In this document: positions 4,574-5,449 of the stretch, piece after piece
Numbering within the stretch: position 1 is the stretch's first letter
Layout of the letters: the number at the start of each line of letters is the position of its first letter
Assembly (NCBI GenBank): GCA_007129225.1
Contig: SKVX01000538.1
Location: forward strand, 1 to 5,449
From: Halomonas sp.
GTDB taxonomy: Bacteria > Pseudomonadota > Gammaproteobacteria > Pseudomonadales > Halomonadaceae
Reading direction: 5' to 3'
Length of the DNA: 5,449 nucleotides
Notes under the pieces: model-generated
Databases searched by the model: none
Told to the model about the DNA's origin: nothing
Seen by the model: the letters and a program-made list of their open reading frames with translations, nothing else
Translations under genes and position numbers: made by a program

Positions 4574-5449
4574 TCAGCGCCTCCTGGCCGTGGCGGACTT
4601 GGTTTCGATGTCGCGCAGGGCATCGTCGTAGTGGTGGGCGAGATAGTGGCTGGCGATCTCCCGGCCGGTCGCGACCCAGACGTCGCTGTGGCCGGTGATG
4701 TACTCCAGCGCCTCCTCGAAGGCCTTGATGCGGTGCGGACAACTGACCTGGTAGTTGTGGGTGGGAATGCACATCACCGTGCCCGACTCGGCCCCTTCGG
4801 CGTAGAGCCGGTCGAAGTGGCGCTTGAGCATGGTCAGGTAATGGCGCGGCTCTACCTTGTTAACCGCATAGACAATGGTGTCGTTCATCTCCAGCGAGTA
4901 GGGCATGGAGACGAAGCGGCGCCCGGAACGCAGCCGGATCGGCGTGGGCTGGTCGTCGTGGAACAGGTCACAGGTATAGAAGCCCGCCTCGTCGCCGAAC
5001 AACGCCTGGCCCTCCTCGGCGAACAGGTCCAGAGTCTGCTCCGAATGAGAGAGCGCCGGGGCCAGGTAGCCGGCACACTTCTGCCCGGTGTGGCGGTGGA
5101 TCGTCTCGATGCCGTCGCGGATCATCTCCCGCTCCTGGGCCTCACTCAGGCCATAGGTGTAGCGGGTGTTGTAGATGCCGTGGCTGAAGAACTCCCAGTC
5201 ACGCTCACGGCACATCTCGATGATCTCGGGATGGTGCTCGCACAGCGCCACCGACAGCGATACCGAACCGCGAATGCCGTACTTGTCGAGCAGCGCCATC
5301 TGGCGCTGGTGGCCGACCCGGTTGCCATAGTCGCGGATGCTGTAGCCGGGCACCGAGGGATGCGGCGTCGGCCACGGCTTGCGCTGCGGGTTCTGGGGCG
5401 GATCGAGCTCGTAGTACTCGATATTGGGTGCCACCCAGAAGGCGACCCG
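4574..5449 (-). CDS. PuuE-like polysaccharide deacetylase (CE4/NodB-fold) family protein, paralogue 2 (5' end outside window)
   Basis: 291 residues are visible, ending at TGA (4576-4574); the frame is open to the right edge. The first visible residues RVAFWVAPNIEYYEL align with KTLAVWINVSLQFYPL of the downstream paralogue, so the gene starts beyond the window and GTG at 5434 is an internal Val codon. About 30-50 residues are probably missing. Visible-numbered motifs: NIEYYE (9-14, Glu11), YSIRDYGNRVG (36-46), SHGIYNTRY (89-97), GYLAPALSHS (127-136), FHDDQP (163-168), SMPYSLEMND (181-190) and THNYQVSCPHRI (230-241). It belongs to the same metal-independent PuuE-like branch but is clearly diverged from its neighbour. 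An apparent 9-residue insertion (GQALFGDEA, 147-155) looks like a local tandem duplication. The substrate is unknown; a cyclic amide or ureide is the family-based guess. Confidence 0.86.
   Translation of the reverse strand, partial: RVAFWVAPNIEYYELDPPQNPQRKPWPTPHPSVPGYSIRDYGNRVGHQRQMALLDKYGIRGSVSLSVALCEHHPEIIEMCRERDWEFFSHGIYNTRYTYGLSEAQEREMIRDGIETIHRHTGQKCAGYLAPALSHSEQTLDLFAEEGQALFGDEAGFYTCDLFHDDQPTPIRLRSGRRFVSMPYSLEMNDTIVYAVNKVEPRHYLTMLKRHFDRLYAEGAESGTVMCIPTHNYQVSCPHRIKAFEEALEYITGHSDVWVATGREIASHYLAHHYDDALRDIETKSATARRR
4580..4585 (-). promoter_or_regulatory. Ribosome binding site of PuuE-like paralogue 1, inside the preceding gene
   Basis: AGGAGG on the minus strand, 9 nt before the ATG at 4570. 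It lies within the last codons of the upstream paralogue, where it encodes Arg-Arg of the ARRR tail. This supports co-translation of the two paralogues. Confidence 0.8.
4982..5026 (-). repeat. Imperfect internal tandem duplication in paralogue 2
   Basis: On the minus strand, the segment encoding LFAEEG (5026-5009) is followed after two codons by a similar segment encoding LFGDEAG (5002-4982), with closely matching codons (TTCGCCGAGGAG versus TTCGGCGACGAG). Removing 27 nt restores a LFAEEGFYTCD reading that aligns with the ungapped LLAENGIAYCAD of the neighbouring paralogue. The repeat is in frame and does not disrupt the gene. Confidence 0.5.
5316..5335. repeat. 20-nt direct repeat, copy 2 (in paralogue 2)
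   Basis: Exact 20-nt match to 4299-4318 in the same reading frame, about 1.0 kb away, encoding the RDYGNRVG motif shared by the two PuuE-like proteins. Confidence 0.7.

Noticed and set aside
5432..5434. GTG as start codon of paralogue 2
   Set aside because: Residues upstream of it (RVAFW) continue the alignment with the neighbouring paralogue, and the strand beneath the motif is core to the fold, so the codon is internal.
3620..5449. Secreted peptidoglycan or chitin deacetylase pair
   Set aside because: No signal peptide is visible in the complete paralogue, the TFDDG and H(S/T)xxH metal-site pattern is absent, and sequence features match the PuuE-like cytoplasmic branch.
1..5449. tRNA, rRNA, CRISPR array, insertion sequence or riboswitch
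   Set aside because: No periodic repeat array, transposase-like coding sequence, terminal inverted repeats or recognisable structured RNA was seen; nearly all sequence is accounted for by the five genes and one short intergenic region.

Overview
The window is high-GC DNA (about two thirds G+C by eye) with dense, tightly packed genes, strong AGGAG-type ribosome binding sites and catabolic enzymes typical of a metabolically versatile proteobacterium. The MmsA and LysR sequences look gammaproteobacterial, and a Halomonas-like host is my best guess. That guess rests on general resemblance, not on a marker gene.

Layout. On the left, the minus strand carries the first 335 residues of a CoA-acylating methylmalonate/malonate-semialdehyde dehydrogenase (mmsA), whose 3' end runs off the left edge. 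A 223-bp intergenic region follows, with two perfect palindromes: 14 bp near the mmsA side and 18 bp near the regulator side. It separates mmsA from a divergent LysR-type regulator gene on the plus strand (315 residues from the preferred ATG at 1231). The regulator converges, across only 17 bp, on a three-gene minus-strand operon that enters from the right edge. In transcription order this operon encodes a PuuE-like polysaccharide-deacetylase-fold protein (5' end cut off), a second, divergent PuuE-like paralogue, and an FAD-dependent oxidoreductase of the fumarate-reductase/KstD flavoprotein superfamily. The spacings are 3 bp and 11 bp, and each downstream gene has its Shine-Dalgarno sequence at the very end of the gene before it, so the three are almost certainly co-transcribed and translationally coupled.

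How the genes may work together. The LysR protein probably controls divergent mmsA, an arrangement resembling beta-alanine/semialdehyde catabolic loci of pseudomonads. The PuuE-like family includes metal-independent hydrolases of cyclic amides (allantoinase PuuE, a cyclic imide hydrolase), not only sugar deacetylases. Two such paralogues next to a flavin oxidoreductase suggest a small catabolic pathway that opens a cyclic amide, imide or ureide and oxidises or reduces a related intermediate. The substrate cannot be read from the sequence. The most interesting part of the window is this operon: the paralogues deviate from the family at different active-site motifs, one carries an apparent 27-nt in-frame internal duplication, and the flavoprotein lacks the Arg expected of a true fumarate reductase.
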